A DNA stretch of 64,000 nt from an uncultured Ruminococcus sp. (GCA_902789345.1 CADANT010000019.1:24105-88104), one strand, 5' to 3'. Counted from the stretch's first letter, positions 28,401-37,663 are shown. Program-made: numbers and translations. Notes: generated by a model not told the origin, from the sequence alone.

Positions 28401-28470
28401 TAATTGCTCTCCTTTATATTGAATTTATATTAATTAAATACTAAGTAATTATTGTCTGAAATATTAAAAA

Positions 28471-29640
28471 TTACAGACACTTCTTAAATATTTCAAGACC
28501 TCTGTTAATTTCGTCCTCTGTTATGTTCAGTGGCGGAAGGAAACGAATTAGAGTCTTTGCTGTAAGAACCAAAAGTCCGTTTTCAACACATTTTGCGGCT
28601 ACTTCTTTAGCGTTATCCTTTTTAAGTACAACGCCTATCATCATACCCATACCACGAACTTGACTTACACCGTCCATAGCGGACAGCTTTTCTTTAATAT
28701 ACTGTCCCTTTTCTTGTACAGACTTTAAAAATTCCGGAGTATTTACACGGCTAAGCACCTCTAAAGCACCGGCACAGGCTATAGGGTTTCCGCCGTAGGT
28801 AGTACCGTGAGTACCCGGTGTCATTACATTTGCAAGGCTTTCACTGCACAGGCAAGCACCCATAGGCAAACCACCGCCTATACCCTTTGCAGAGGACACA
28901 ATGTCGGGCTTAATTCCAAACTGCTCGTAGCAATAAAGAGTGCCTGTTCTGCCTACGCCTGTTTGAACTTCATCTATAATTAAAAGCAAATCGTTTTCTT
29001 TACAATAGTTGGCAAGCTGCTGTACAAACTCCTTGTCAAGTGGGTTTACACCGCCCTCGCCCTGTATAAGCTCTACCATAACAGCACAGGTTTTTTCGTT
29101 TACCTTTTCTTTTACGCTGTTCATATCGTTTGCCTTAGCAAAGGTAAATCCCTCGGTAAACGGGAAAAAGTAGTTATGAAAAACATCTTGACCTGTTGCC
29201 GCCAGTGTTGTAACTGTTCTGCCGTGGAAAGAATTTTCAAGAGTTACAATTTCTGTTCTTTCTTTTCCGTACTTTTCAAAGCTGTACTTTCTTGCAAGCT
29301 TAATTGCACACTCGTTAGCCTCTGCACCGCTGTTGGCAAAAAACACCTTGCTAAAGCCTGTAGCCTTGCAAAGCTTCTTGGCTAGCTCTGTTTGCAGTGG
29401 GCTGTAATATAAATTGGAAATGTGCTGCAATGTTGCCGCCTGGTCAGAAACCGCCTTTACCCAGCCGTCGTCACTGTAGCCCAAGCAATTTACGCCTATT
29501 CCGCTTGTGAAATCAATATATTCCTTGCCGCTTTCGTCCCATGCCTTTGCACCCTTGCCCTTTACCAAGGCTACATTAAACCTGCCATAGGTATGCATAA
29601 GGTATTGGCTTTCGTCGGCCTTTATTTGTTCCAGTGTCAT
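28471..29640 (-). CDS. argD: Acetylornithine aminotransferase
   Basis: PLP-dependent class III aminotransferase making N-acetylornithine from N-acetylglutamate semialdehyde. 389 residues, normal length. Substrate/PLP features include TSGIGVNCLGY, NSGAEANECAIKLAR, FHGRTVTTLAATGQ, the PLP-binding Asp in LLIIDEVQTGVGRTG, and the Schiff-base Lys in SSAKGIGGGLPMGA. GTTYGGNPIACA follows. AAGGAAG precedes the ATG. It lies between the GNAT gene (23-base gap) and argF. The homologous ornithine and GABA aminotransferases are less likely given the operon. Confidence 0.95.
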   Translation of the reverse strand: MTLEQIKADESQYLMHTYGRFNVALVKGKGAKAWDESGKEYIDFTSGIGVNCLGYSDDGWVKAVSDQAATLQHISNLYYSPLQTELAKKLCKATGFSKVFFANSGAEANECAIKLARKYSFEKYGKERTEIVTLENSFHGRTVTTLAATGQDVFHNYFFPFTEGFTFAKANDMNSVKEKVNEKTCAVMVELIQGEGGVNPLDKEFVQQLANYCKENDLLLIIDEVQTGVGRTGTLYCYEQFGIKPDIVSSAKGIGGGLPMGACLCSESLANVMTPGTHGTTYGGNPIACAGALEVLSRVNTPEFLKSVQEKGQYIKEKLSAMDGVSQVRGMGMMIGVVLKKDNAKEVAAKCVENGLLVLTAKTLIRFLPPLNITEDEINRGLEIFKKCL

Positions 29641-29663
29641 AATACTTCTTCCTTATACTTAAA

Positions 29664-30086
29664 TTATTTTTTCTCGTAGGAGTAAACGAAGATATCGTCA
29701 CGCTTTTCAAAGCCAATACTGCTCCAAAAGCTCTGACCGCAGGAATTGTCCTGATAGGTAAAAATGTGGGTTTTATGTATTCCCTGCTGTGCCAGCTTCT
29801 CTATAGCCCTTGTAGCCATAGCTTTTGCTATGCCCTTTCTTCTGTATTGCGGCATAACCGCCATATGGTGTATAAAGCCACGCCTGCCGTCGTGACCTGC
29901 CAGTACAGTTCCTACAATTTTGCCGTCTACTACAGCTATTTGGCTAAGGCCCTTATTTCTGTTAAGGTAATACTCAATTTCTTCTCTTTGGTCGGCCTCT
30001 GACAAGGCTCTTTTAGAGGTAATTTGCCACATAGCGAATATTTCATCGTAGCAGTCTATAGTCATTTCTTTAATTTGTACCGACAT
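29664..30086 (-). CDS. GNAT N-acetyltransferase inside the arginine operon
   Basis: 140-residue single-domain GNAT acetyltransferase. The acetyl-CoA pyrophosphate loop is YRRKGIAKAMATRAIE (about residues 82-97). The preceding beta-strand HHMAVMPQ and the late QSFWSSIGFEKRDD strand-turn complete the fold. The acceptor is not evident from sequence. It is tightly placed between argB (60-base gap) and argD (23 bases) where many clusters carry argJ. A short-form glutamate N-acetyltransferase (argA role) is a reasonable guess from context, but closest resemblance is to generic YpeA-like members. GGGGTGG precedes the start. Confidence 0.8.
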   Translation of the reverse strand: MSVQIKEMTIDCYDEIFAMWQITSKRALSEADQREEIEYYLNRNKGLSQIAVVDGKIVGTVLAGHDGRRGFIHHMAVMPQYRRKGIAKAMATRAIEKLAQQGIHKTHIFTYQDNSCGQSFWSSIGFEKRDDIFVYSYEKK

Positions 30087-30146
30087 AATCCACCCCGTAT
30101 AATTTTAAAATATAATACAGACCTGCCCCAAGGGAACTACAGTCTA

Positions 30147-31004
30147 TTAATAAAACATTGTACCGATACCCTCGTCAGAGAACATTTCAATAAGAATTGA
30201 ATGCTCTATTCTGCCGTCTATAATGTGGGCACGCTTAACGCCCTGTCTTACTGCCTCTACACAGCAGTCAATTTTAGGTATCATACCGCCGCTTATAATG
30301 CCCTCTTTTTTCAGCATAGGAACCTCGCTTACATTGACAACAGGAATTAAAGTATTCTCATCGTCTTTATCTCTAAGCAAGCCACGAATATCTGTCATTA
30401 AAATAAGCTTGCACGCACCCAGCTTTGCGGCTATTTGTGCAGCTGCAATGTCTGCGTTAATGTTGTAAACATTGCCGTCGTATCCACCTGCAACAGTGGA
30501 GATAATAGGAACATAGCCGTTGCCTATGGCGTCGTTAATAACCTGTGTGTTTACCTCTCGTATTTCGCCTACAAAGCCCAAATCGTCAGCTGTAATAAGC
30601 TTGTCTGCCATAAGCATTTTTCCGTCAAGTCCGCACAAACCTACAGCCTTGCCGCTGTGGTCGTTTAGGCACTGTACAAGGCTTTTGTTTACCTTGCCGG
30701 CAAGCACCATTTCAACAATTTCCATTGTTTCTGCGTCTGTTACACGCATACCGTTTATAAACTTGCTTTTCTTGCCTGTTTTTTTCAGCATTTGGCTTAT
30801 TTCAGGGCCGCCGCCGTGAACAAGCACAACATTTACGCCTACCAAGTGCATTAGGACTATATCGCTCATAACAGCACTTTTAAGCTCTGGGCTGATCATA
30901 GCGTTTCCGCCATACTTAACAACAATGGTTTGTCCTGCGTACTTCTGAATATACGGCAGTGCCTGTATAAGCACATTTGCTCTTTTTTCGTTAGAAATAT
31001 CCAT
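30147..31004 (-). CDS. argB: Acetylglutamate kinase
   Basis: Phosphorylates N-acetylglutamate, the second step to ornithine. 285 residues. The amino-acid-kinase phosphate loop is VVKYGGNAM (about residue 23), with LVHGGGPEIS near 60, the acetylglutamate site GMRVTDAETMEIVEMVL, NINADIAAAQIA, and the ISGGMIPKIDCCVEAV segment near 235. The length and an N-terminal helix (ANVLIQALPYIQKYAG) are of the type that forms arginine-inhibited hexamers, but feedback is inference. GCGAGGA precedes the ATG. Located 44 bases after argC. Confidence 0.96.
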   Translation of the reverse strand: MDISNEKRANVLIQALPYIQKYAGQTIVVKYGGNAMISPELKSAVMSDIVLMHLVGVNVVLVHGGGPEISQMLKKTGKKSKFINGMRVTDAETMEIVEMVLAGKVNKSLVQCLNDHSGKAVGLCGLDGKMLMADKLITADDLGFVGEIREVNTQVINDAIGNGYVPIISTVAGGYDGNVYNINADIAAAQIAAKLGACKLILMTDIRGLLRDKDDENTLIPVVNVSEVPMLKKEGIISGGMIPKIDCCVEAVRQGVKRAHIIDGRIEHSILIEMFSDEGIGTMFY

Positions 31005-31048
31005 TTTTTATTCCTCGCTGTGTAAATTAAAATATACTGTCTTAGGTT

Positions 31049-32074
31049 TTAGAAAGCAGGCGGTATAATTTCAAGTCCTGTTTTTTCGCATACAATATTC
31101 ATATTCTGAATTGCCTGTCCGGCCGCACCCTTAACCATATTGTCAATAGCCGAAACAGCCACCAATGTGCCTGTACGATTGTCCATATGCAATGAAACAT
31201 CGCCAAAGTTTGAATACTTAATGTTGTGAATATCTGCAACCTGTCCCTTTGGCAAAAGTCTTACAAAATATTCATCGTTATAAAATTCCTCGTAAGCCTG
31301 TCTTACCTGCTCCTCTGTTACGCCCTCTTTCAGAGGTGCATAAACAGTTGAAAGAATACCCCTGTTTACCGGCAGCAAATGAGGAACAAATGTAATCTTT
31401 ACCGGCTTGTTTGCCAGGTGTGAAAGTGTTTGCTCAATTTCAGGAGTATGGCGGTGACAAGCAACCTTGTAAGGGTGGAAGCCCTCGTTAAGGTCTGTAA
31501 AGTGTGTGTTTTGGGACAAGCCTCTGCCGGCACCTGTAGCGCCGCTTTTGCAGTCGGCTATAATGCCCTTTGTTTCTACCAAACCCTTAGCTACGGCAGG
31601 GCCAATAGCAAGAGGTACGCCTGTTGTGTAGCAGCCAGGGTTGGCAATAGTTTTCTTACCCTTTATATTATCTCTGAAAAATTCAGGCAGTGCATAAACG
31701 GAGTTTTTATGAAGCTCCTTGTCGGTATATTCACCGCCGTACCATTCCTTGTAGTCGTCTTCGTTTTCAAGTCTGAAGTCTGCACCCAGGTCAATAAAAA
31801 TCTTATCCTTATCAAAGCACACCTTAGCAAGCTCCTGTGAAAGTCCGTGTGGAAGCGCCGCAAATATAACCTGACATTTGTCAACAACCTGGTCTGCATT
31901 TTCGCAAACCATATCGTTTAGGTTGTAATAAGACGGGTACACCTGACTAATAGCCTTACCCTCAAAGCTGACTGAGCTTATTGCCGTAAGCTGTGCCTGC
32001 GGGTGGCTCATAAGCAATCTTACAAGCTCTGCACCTGCGTAACCGGTAGCTCCTATAATTCCTACCTTAATCAT
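31049..32074 (-). CDS. argC: N-acetyl-gamma-glutamyl-phosphate reductase
   Basis: NADPH-dependent reduction of acetylglutamyl phosphate to the semialdehyde. 341 residues, the standard long bacterial form. N-terminal Rossmann motif GIIGATGYAGAELVRLL; catalytic Cys in IANPGCYTTG (about residue 147); His in the substrate helix (VACHRHTPEIEQ); C-terminal NMVKGAAGQAIQN. AGAGGA precedes the ATG. Third gene of the operon after argH (68-base gap). No argJ follows, although argC-argJ-argB is the frequent order in Firmicutes. Confidence 0.97.
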   Translation of the reverse strand: MIKVGIIGATGYAGAELVRLLMSHPQAQLTAISSVSFEGKAISQVYPSYYNLNDMVCENADQVVDKCQVIFAALPHGLSQELAKVCFDKDKIFIDLGADFRLENEDDYKEWYGGEYTDKELHKNSVYALPEFFRDNIKGKKTIANPGCYTTGVPLAIGPAVAKGLVETKGIIADCKSGATGAGRGLSQNTHFTDLNEGFHPYKVACHRHTPEIEQTLSHLANKPVKITFVPHLLPVNRGILSTVYAPLKEGVTEEQVRQAYEEFYNDEYFVRLLPKGQVADIHNIKYSNFGDVSLHMDNRTGTLVAVSAIDNMVKGAAGQAIQNMNIVCEKTGLEIIPPAF

Positions 32075-32142
32075 TTTATCATCCTCTTAATTTTTAATTT
32101 ATTTCTAAAACCGTATGGGTAATTATAATTTTACTCTGAAAA

Positions 32143-33507
32143 TTACTTAATAAGCTCTCTAACCTCTTTAACGGCGTTAAGTACATTTGCCGGGCCACCG
32201 TATGGGTTTCTTTCCTTTACGCACTTTTCAAGCGAGATAGCCTCGTAAACGCCCTCGTCAAAGGTGTCGCAAATTGCCTTGTATTCCTCTATAGGCAGGG
32301 TCTCAAGAGTTTCGCCCTTTTCTATGCACAGTGCAACCAATGAGCCTGTTGCCTTGTAGGCATCTCTGAAAGGAAGTCCCTTTTTAACCAAATAGTCTGC
32401 ACAGTCGGTAGCGTTTATAAATCCGCCTGCGGCAGCCTTACGCATATTTTGCGGAATAACCGTCATTGTATCAAGCATAGGTGTAAAGGCTGTAATACAC
32501 ATTTTAACAGTGTCAACAGCGTCAAACACAGCCTCTTTATCCTCCTGCATATCCTTATTGTATGCAAGAGCTATACCCTTCATTGCTGTAAGCAAACCCT
32601 GCAAATCCCCGAACACTCTGCCTGATTTACCACGAACAAGCTCTGCAATGTCAGGATTTTTCTTTTGCGGCATAATTGATGAGCCTGTAGAAAAAGCGTC
32701 GTCAAGCTCAATAAACTTAAATTCCCAAGAACACCACATAATAATTTCTTCTGAAAATCTTGAAAGGTGAACCATAATAATAGACAGTGCCGAAGCAAGC
32801 TCCAAACAGAAATCACGGTCTGATACACCGTCAAGACTGTTTCTTGTCATACTGTCAAAGCCTAAAAGCTTTGTTGTAATACTTCTGTCTATAGGGTATG
32901 TTGTGCAAGCCAATGCACAGCTGCCAAGAGGATTTACATTCATTCTTTTTTGTGTATCCTCAAGTCTGGACAGGTCACGCAAAAGCATTTCGGCATATGC
33001 CATAAGGTGGTGGCCAAAGGTTATAGGCTGTGCCCTTTGCAGGTGTGTATAGCCCGGCATAACGGTTTCGGCATACTCCTCTGCCTTGTTGCAAATAACC
33101 TCTATTAAGCCCTTAACAAGAGATTTTAATTCATCTATCTGATTACGCAAATACAGTCTTACATCAAGTGCAACCTGGTCGTTACGGCTTCTGGCTGTGT
33201 GCAGTCTTTTACCGTTGTCACCCAGTCTTTTTGTTAATTCGCCCTCAATAAAGGTGTGAATATCCTCTGCCTCCATATCAATGCTTAGCTTACCGCTTTC
33301 TATGTCGGCCAAAATTTCCTGCAAGCCCTTGCAAATAATCTCTGCCTGCTCTTTTTCTATAATGCCGCACTGTCCAAGCATAGTTGCGTGTGCAATACTG
33401 CCTGTAATATCCTCCTTATACATTCTGCTGTCAAAGGATATAGATGAGTTAAAATCGTTTGTTGTTTTGCTTATTTCCTTTTGAAATCTGCCTGTCCACA
33501 GCTTCAT
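32143..33507 (-). CDS. argH: Argininosuccinate lyase
   Basis: Splits argininosuccinate into arginine and fumarate. 454 residues from ATG 33507 (MKLWTGRFQKE). GAGGTG is 8 bases upstream; a GTG three codons earlier overlaps that ribosome site and is unlikely. Superfamily signature GSSIMPQKKNPD (about residue 276) is present, as are HTARSRNDQVALDVRLYLR and the catalytic His region TPGYTHLQRAQP-like (MPGYTHLQRAQP). Length and domains are normal. It follows argG by about 96 bases, a gap holding a short hairpin. Confidence 0.97.
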   Translation of the reverse strand: MKLWTGRFQKEISKTTNDFNSSISFDSRMYKEDITGSIAHATMLGQCGIIEKEQAEIICKGLQEILADIESGKLSIDMEAEDIHTFIEGELTKRLGDNGKRLHTARSRNDQVALDVRLYLRNQIDELKSLVKGLIEVICNKAEEYAETVMPGYTHLQRAQPITFGHHLMAYAEMLLRDLSRLEDTQKRMNVNPLGSCALACTTYPIDRSITTKLLGFDSMTRNSLDGVSDRDFCLELASALSIIMVHLSRFSEEIIMWCSWEFKFIELDDAFSTGSSIMPQKKNPDIAELVRGKSGRVFGDLQGLLTAMKGIALAYNKDMQEDKEAVFDAVDTVKMCITAFTPMLDTMTVIPQNMRKAAAGGFINATDCADYLVKKGLPFRDAYKATGSLVALCIEKGETLETLPIEEYKAICDTFDEGVYEAISLEKCVKERNPYGGPANVLNAVKEVRELIK

Positions 33508-33533
33508 TTGTTTCACCTCATAAATTAGTATAT

Positions 33534-33562
33534 GGGACGAGTGACAAAAAGCACCCGTCCCT
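33534..33562 (-). terminator. Short hairpin between argG and argH
   Basis: GGGACG and CGTCCC pair, with an inner GTG/CAC. On the minus strand the loop is rich in T. There is no U-run after the stem, so this is more likely an mRNA-stability or partial attenuation element than a full terminator. Confidence 0.35.
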
Positions 33563-33603
33563 TTAGGATTAATTGCTATTTAATAGTGCCTAATCAAACA
33601 AAA

Positions 33604-34833
33604 TTACTTAATTAAGCCCTTTTTTGCTCTTACCTCTATTGGTAGGCCAAACAGATTAATGAAGCCCTCAGAATCGTTCTGGTCGTAAACCTCGTCCTCA
33701 TCAAATGTAGCAATTTCTTCGTCATACAGTGAGTATGGTGAAGTAACGCCTGCGTCAATAATATTGCCCTTGTACAGCTTTAGCTTAACATCGCCTGTTA
33801 CTGTCTGCTGTGTGCTGTCAACAAATGCTGAGATAGCCTCTCTTAAAGGTGTGTACCACTGACCGTAGTATACAAGCTCTGCAAAACGGTTAGCAACAAC
33901 CTCTTTGTAATGCTGTGTATCTCTGTCAAGGCAAATTTCCTCAAGCTTTGCGTGTGCTGTATATAGAATTGTACCGCCCGGTGTTTCGTATACGCCTCTA
34001 GCCTTCATACCAACAAGTCTGTTTTCAACAATATCGGTTATACCAATGCCGTTTTCGCCGCCAAGCTTGTTCAGCTTTTTAATAATTGAAACGCCGTCCA
34101 TCTTTTCGCCGTCAATAGCTACCGGAATACCCTTTTCAAATGAAATTGTTACATATGTTGGCTTGTCAGGTGCCTGCTCAGGTGAAACGCCAAGCTCCAA
34201 AAAGCCCTCTTTGTTATACATTGGCTCGTTAGCCGGATCCTCAAGGTCTAGTCCCTCGTGTGACAAGTGCCATAGGTTCTTATCCTTTGAGTAATTTGTT
34301 TCTCTGTTAATCTTTAGAGGAATCTTTTTAGCCTCAGCATAAGCAATTTCCTCTTCTCTTGACTTAAACTCCCATGTTCTCCATGGTGCAATAATTGTCA
34401 TATCCGGTGCATAAGCTTTAATAGCAAGCTCAAAACGAACCTGGTCGTTACCCTTACCTGTACAGCCGTGGCAAATAGCGTCAGCACCCTCTGCCTTAGC
34501 AATTTCTACAAGTCTTTTAGCAATAATAGGTCTTGCAAAAGATGTACCCAACAGATACTTACCCTCGTAAACAGCACCTGCTTTGATTGTAGGGAATATG
34601 TAGTCCTCTACAAACTCTTTGTTAAGGTCTTCAATGTATAGCTTTGAAGCGCCTGTTGCAATAGCCTTTTCCTCAAGACCGTCAAGCTCTGTACCCTGAC
34701 CAACATCGCCGGAAACAGCAATAACCTCACAATTATTATAATTTTCCTTTAGCCAAGGAATAATAATTGATGTGTCAAGACCGCCTGAATAAGCCAGTAC
34801 AACTTTTTTAACATCTTTCTTTTTCTTTGCCAT
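33604..34833 (-). CDS. argG: Argininosuccinate synthase
   Basis: ATP-dependent condensation of citrulline and aspartate. 409 residues, normal. The N-type ATP pyrophosphatase loop [13 protein letters not shown] is near residue 10. The citrulline/aspartate site is seen in [16 protein letters not shown], the ATP/citrulline segment in [11 protein letters not shown], and [18 protein letters not shown] lies toward the C-terminus. GGGAGGT precedes the ATG. First gene of the arginine operon, downstream of a good promoter with ARG-box-like operators. Confidence 0.97.
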   Translation of the reverse strand: MAKKKKDVKKVVLAYSGGLDTSIIIPWLKENYNNCEVIAVSGDVGQGTELDGLEEKAIATGASKLYIEDLNKEFVEDYIFPTIKAGAVYEGKYLLGTSFARPIIAKRLVEIAKAEGADAICHGCTGKGNDQVRFELAIKAYAPDMTIIAPWRTWEFKSREEEIAYAEAKKIPLKINRETNYSKDKNLWHLSHEGLDLEDPANEPMYNKEGFLELGVSPEQAPDKPTYVTISFEKGIPVAIDGEKMDGVSIIKKLNKLGGENGIGITDIVENRLVGMKARGVYETPGGTILYTAHAKLEEICLDRDTQHYKEVVANRFAELVYYGQWYTPLREAISAFVDSTQQTVTGDVKLKLYKGNIIDAGVTSPYSLYDEEIATFDEDEVYDQNDSEGFINLFGLPIEVRAKKGLIK

Positions 34834-34890
34834 GATAATGACCTCCCGTATATTTAAATAAAATGTTTTTATTTATTGATTACAAGTTAT

Positions 34891-34918
34891 ATTATACTCA
34901 CTCTATGCAAAAAATCAA
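34891..34918 (-). promoter_or_regulatory. Promoter of the arginine operon
   Basis: Minus strand TTGATT (34918-34913), 16-base spacer, TATAAT (34896-34891), about 55 bases before argG. An ARG-box-like palindrome abuts the -35 on its upstream side. Confidence 0.65.
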
Positions 34919-34925
34919 GAAATAT

Positions 34926-34941
34926 TTGTATATTTATTCAA
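34926..34941. promoter_or_regulatory. ARG-box-like operator 1
   Basis: TTGTATATTTATTCAA differs at one position from a TGAATATTTATTCA palindrome, the pattern bound by ArgR/AhrC arginine repressors. It lies 7 bases upstream of the argG -35, a good position for arginine control. No argR gene is in the window, so the regulator is inferred. Confidence 0.55.
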
Positions 34942-35080
34942 GCCCTTGATTTTTTGTAGCAATATATATTTTAATTTAACATTTTTAAAAACTTATTTCT
35001 AAGTTTTCCACATTTTCAACATAATTTTTGACATTAGCTGTACTGTCAGCCATTTATGAGTATGCATTATTCAAAAATAT

Positions 35081-35096
35081 TTGCATATTTATTCAC
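35081..35096. promoter_or_regulatory. ARG-box-like operator 2
   Basis: TTGCATATTTATTCAC, again one step from TGAATATTTATTCA. It lies about 155 bases from operator 1 in the gap between argG and the divergent flavin reductase gene, and 14 bases before the latter's -35. Two spaced boxes fit hexameric ArgR looping. A partial TATGCATTATTCAAA is at 35061. The remainder of the gap is AT-rich and includes AGTTTTCCACATTTTCAACA-like sequence near 35001. Confidence 0.5.
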
Positions 35097-35110
35097 ATAT
35101 ACGCAAGGTA

Positions 35111-35139
35111 TTGTATATTCATTTAAGTAATGCTATAAT
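35111..35139 (+). promoter_or_regulatory. Promoter of the flavin reductase/SDR pair
   Basis: TTGTAT (35111-35116), 17-base spacer, TATAAT (35134-35139), about 60 bases before the start codon. The -35 lies in a further ARG-box-like stretch TTGTATATTCATTTAA. Confidence 0.55.
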
Positions 35140-35197
35140 AATTTCAGCAGCTATTAATATAATTTATAATACACATTTCTAAAAAGGAGATTTTACT

Positions 35198-35710
35198 ATG
35201 AGCAGCTTTAAGGAAATTAAACCCATAGAAATTACAGAGAACCCGTTTAAGCTGATAGGCAATGACTGGATGCTTGTAACAGCAGAACATGAGGGCAAGT
35301 GCAATATGATGACTGCCAGCTGGGGCGGTGTGGGCATTATGTGGAATAAGCCTGTTGCCTTTACCTTTATAAGACCACAGCGTTACACATTTGGTATGCT
35401 TGAAAACGAAGATATGTTCTCCCTTTGCTTCCTACCTGAAAGCTACCGCAGTGCGCTAAAGCTTTGCGGTACAAAAAGCGGCAGAGATATTGACAAGGTA
35501 TCGGAAACAAAGCTGACTGTTGAACATACTGACGGTGTGCCGTACTTTGCAGAGTCTAAGCTTGTACTGGTTTGCAAAAAGCTTTACGGACAATTCCTTT
35601 CAGAGGATAACCTGACAGAAAAGTCGCTGAAGTCTAACTACAACGCCGAGGGCAGTGACTGGCACAAAATGTATATAAATGAAATTGTAAAGGTTCTTGT
35701 AAAGGAATAA
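35198..35710 (+). CDS. Flavin reductase-like FMN-binding protein
   Basis: 170-residue single-domain protein of the flavin-reductase split-barrel fold. The visible features are a start segment around NPFKLIGNDWMLVTAE, the FMN-binding stretch NMMTASWGGVGIMWNKP, then FIRPQRYT and LCFLPESYRSALKLCG, all typical for clostridial members often annotated as flavin reductase or flavoredoxin-like. The substrate or electron partner is not known. AAGGAG precedes the ATG. The SDR gene begins 1 base after its stop, so the two are translationally coupled. Confidence 0.85.
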   Translation: MSSFKEIKPIEITENPFKLIGNDWMLVTAEHEGKCNMMTASWGGVGIMWNKPVAFTFIRPQRYTFGMLENEDMFSLCFLPESYRSALKLCGTKSGRDIDKVSETKLTVEHTDGVPYFAESKLVLVCKKLYGQFLSEDNLTEKSLKSNYNAEGSDWHKMYINEIVKVLVKE

Positions 35711-35711
35711 T

Positions 35712-36446
35712 ATGTCAAAAACAGCGTTAGTAACAGGCGCTTCTAAGGGTATAGGAGCAGAAATAGCCATACAGCTTGCAAAAAACGGCTTTAATGTTGC
35801 CATTAACTACAACAAAAGCAAAGCAGAAGCAGAAAAGGTGCTCCAAAAAATAATAGACCGTGGAGGCCATGCCGAAATATTCCAGGCAGATGTTGGCGAC
35901 TATGCAGCAGTAAAAAATATGGTAGACAGCATATACAAGGAGTTTGGCTTTATTGATGTTCTTGTAAACAATGCCGGCATAGCACAGCAAATACTGTTTA
36001 CTGATATTACACCGGAAATTTGGTCAAATATGATAAACACAAACCTTACAGGTGTATACAACTGCTGTAACACTGTGCTTCCAAAAATGATACATTCGCA
36101 CACAGGCTGTATAATTAACATAGCCTCTATGTGGGGAGAAACAGGCGGAAGCTGTGAGGTTCACTACTCGGCTGCCAAGGCAGGAGTAATAGGCTTAACA
36201 AAGGCATTGGCAAAGGAAGTAGGCCTAAGCGGAATAAGGGTAAACTGCGTTTCGCCTGGGGTAATAAAAACCGAAATGATGTCCTCCTTTTCAGATGACA
36301 CCCTAAGAGAGCTTAAAGAAGAATCCCCCCTTAACAGGCTGGGCACTGCGCTTGATGTAGCAAATGCGGTTGTCTTTTTGGCAGATGAAAAGGCATCGTT
36401 CATTACAGGCCAAGTGCTGAGCGTAAACGGCGGAATACTGATATAA
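35712..36446 (+). CDS. SDR oxidoreductase, FabG-like, candidate EF-P 5-aminopentanone reductase
   Basis: 244-residue short-chain dehydrogenase. NAD(P)-binding TGASKGIGAEIA at the N-terminus, NNAGIA near residue 90, catalytic Ser in INIASMWGETGGSCEVHYSA, and the YxxxK dyad in YSAAKAG (about residues 154-158). The C-terminus ITGQVLSVNGGILI is FabG-like. The SMWG...CEVHYSAAKAGVIG block resembles YmfI/EfpI, which reduces the 5-aminopentanone group on elongation factor P in Firmicutes, more than FabG of fatty-acid synthesis. No fab genes are near. The exact role is inference; the SDR assignment is firm. Confidence 0.85.
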   Translation: MSKTALVTGASKGIGAEIAIQLAKNGFNVAINYNKSKAEAEKVLQKIIDRGGHAEIFQADVGDYAAVKNMVDSIYKEFGFIDVLVNNAGIAQQILFTDITPEIWSNMINTNLTGVYNCCNTVLPKMIHSHTGCIINIASMWGETGGSCEVHYSAAKAGVIGLTKALAKEVGLSGIRVNCVSPGVIKTEMMSSFSDDTLRELKEESPLNRLGTALDVANAVVFLADEKASFITGQVLSVNGGILI

Positions 36447-36463
36447 CAAAATAATACACAACG

Positions 36464-36509
36464 AAAAAGGCTTTTTGATTGGGAACATTCCCTTTCAAAA
36501 AGCCTTTTT
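36464..36509. terminator. Terminator shared by the SDR gene and the ABC exporter
   Basis: AAAAAGGCTTTTTGA and its complement TCAAAAAGCCTTTTT, extended by GGGA/TCCC, between two convergent genes. U-runs exist in both directions. Confidence 0.75.
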
Positions 36510-36535
36510 ATGTACGCACTATGCGGTTTTTTCAG

Positions 36536-37663
36536 CTACCAATTCCTGATTTTTATTCTGTTAATTACAAAGCCTAAAGCGTATACAGCCGCAATGTAAA
36601 TAAGCATATACAAAATATACCTGCTGTCATACAAAGCGTTTAAGTAGTAAAACGGCGGAAAAACATACTGCAAAGCATTGCCTGGCAGTACAACAAACAC
36701 AGGGCATACAGCCAGCATTATAAGCATAAGCCCCGGCAAAACAGAGCCGATTACCTGTACCCTGCCGCAAATTTCGCCTATTAGAATACTAAAGCCTATA
36801 GACATTATTACATACAAAAGCATAAGCAAAAGCTCTTTGCCAAAAGATGTAAAAACTCCGGAAATTCCCAGTGCCACCAAAACAAACACCGCCGTGTTTA
36901 TTGCCGACACTGCTATGTATTCTCCCTCAACAAATATGTGCCTGTTTGGATTAATCCAGGCAAGGGCACCTCTTTTTTTGTCGTTCATAAAGTACATTAC
37001 AGAGGCAAGGGAAGTAAGCATTACAAACATAGCCAAAACTCCACGCAAAGGGGTAAAAAGAAAATTGGTTTCCTCCACCTTGGTATCGGAATTTAAAAAT
37101 GAAATGTCCATAATATCGTCTTTTATATCGGACGCATTGTAGTAGCGTTCCTTTAACTGTTCGTTATCCTCACCGTAATTGTTGCTCATAAAGTCAGAGT
37201 ATAAATCATATGCAAGGTAAGGGTACAGCTTAGCATACAGCTTTTCCCTTGCAAGTATTAAAAAAGCACTGTCCTCCTGCTGGTAAATCTGCACAAACGG
37301 CTTTTTAAAGCCTCCGTCCTCTACATATTCTTTCATACCTTTTTCTGTATTGTCCGTAAAAATCCAGCAAGCGTCGGATATACCGTTTTCAACATTACTG
37401 TACGCCTGTTCTTTACTGCTTGCTGTGCTGAATTTAACAACGCTTTTTTCTGATGTTAATTCCTTTATTATGTCGGTTGCCACGGTGTCGTTGCTGTTTT
37501 CGGCACATAGGGTAATAGAAACCACCCTGCCTCCGTCATTAGAGGAAAACAGAATAATAACCGTCATAACTATAATTAAAAGCAAAGCCGTTACAAAGGC
37601 TGGCTTTTTATATAACCTTTTGTTCATCATAAAAAGACGAACCATACTGTTTCTAAAATTCAT
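36536..37663 (-). CDS. ABC-2 type transporter permease
   Basis: 375 residues from ATG 37663 (MNFRNSMVRLFMM), 8 bases after the preceding permease stop, with AGGTG just upstream; a longer frame to 37744 would overlap that gene. One N-terminal membrane span (AFVTALLLIIVMTVIILF) is followed by a ~150-residue extracytoplasmic region, then five to six spans in the C-terminal half, the ABC-2/YhgE-like layout. Its partner is the neighbouring permease of the same architecture. Substrate unknown; this class exports drugs, peptides or lipids. Confidence 0.82.
   Translation of the reverse strand: MNFRNSMVRLFMMNKRLYKKPAFVTALLLIIVMTVIILFSSNDGGRVVSITLCAENSNDTVATDIIKELTSEKSVVKFSTASSKEQAYSNVENGISDACWIFTDNTEKGMKEYVEDGGFKKPFVQIYQQEDSAFLILAREKLYAKLYPYLAYDLYSDFMSNNYGEDNEQLKERYYNASDIKDDIMDISFLNSDTKVEETNFLFTPLRGVLAMFVMLTSLASVMYFMNDKKRGALAWINPNRHIFVEGEYIAVSAINTAVFVLVALGISGVFTSFGKELLLMLLYVIMSIGFSILIGEICGRVQVIGSVLPGLMLIMLAVCPVFVVLPGNALQYVFPPFYYLNALYDSRYILYMLIYIAAVYALGFVINRIKIRNW

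Noticed and set aside
34834..34890. T-box leader before argG
   Set aside because: No specifier stem or T-box core sequence in the short AT-rich leader; ARG-box control is a better explanation.
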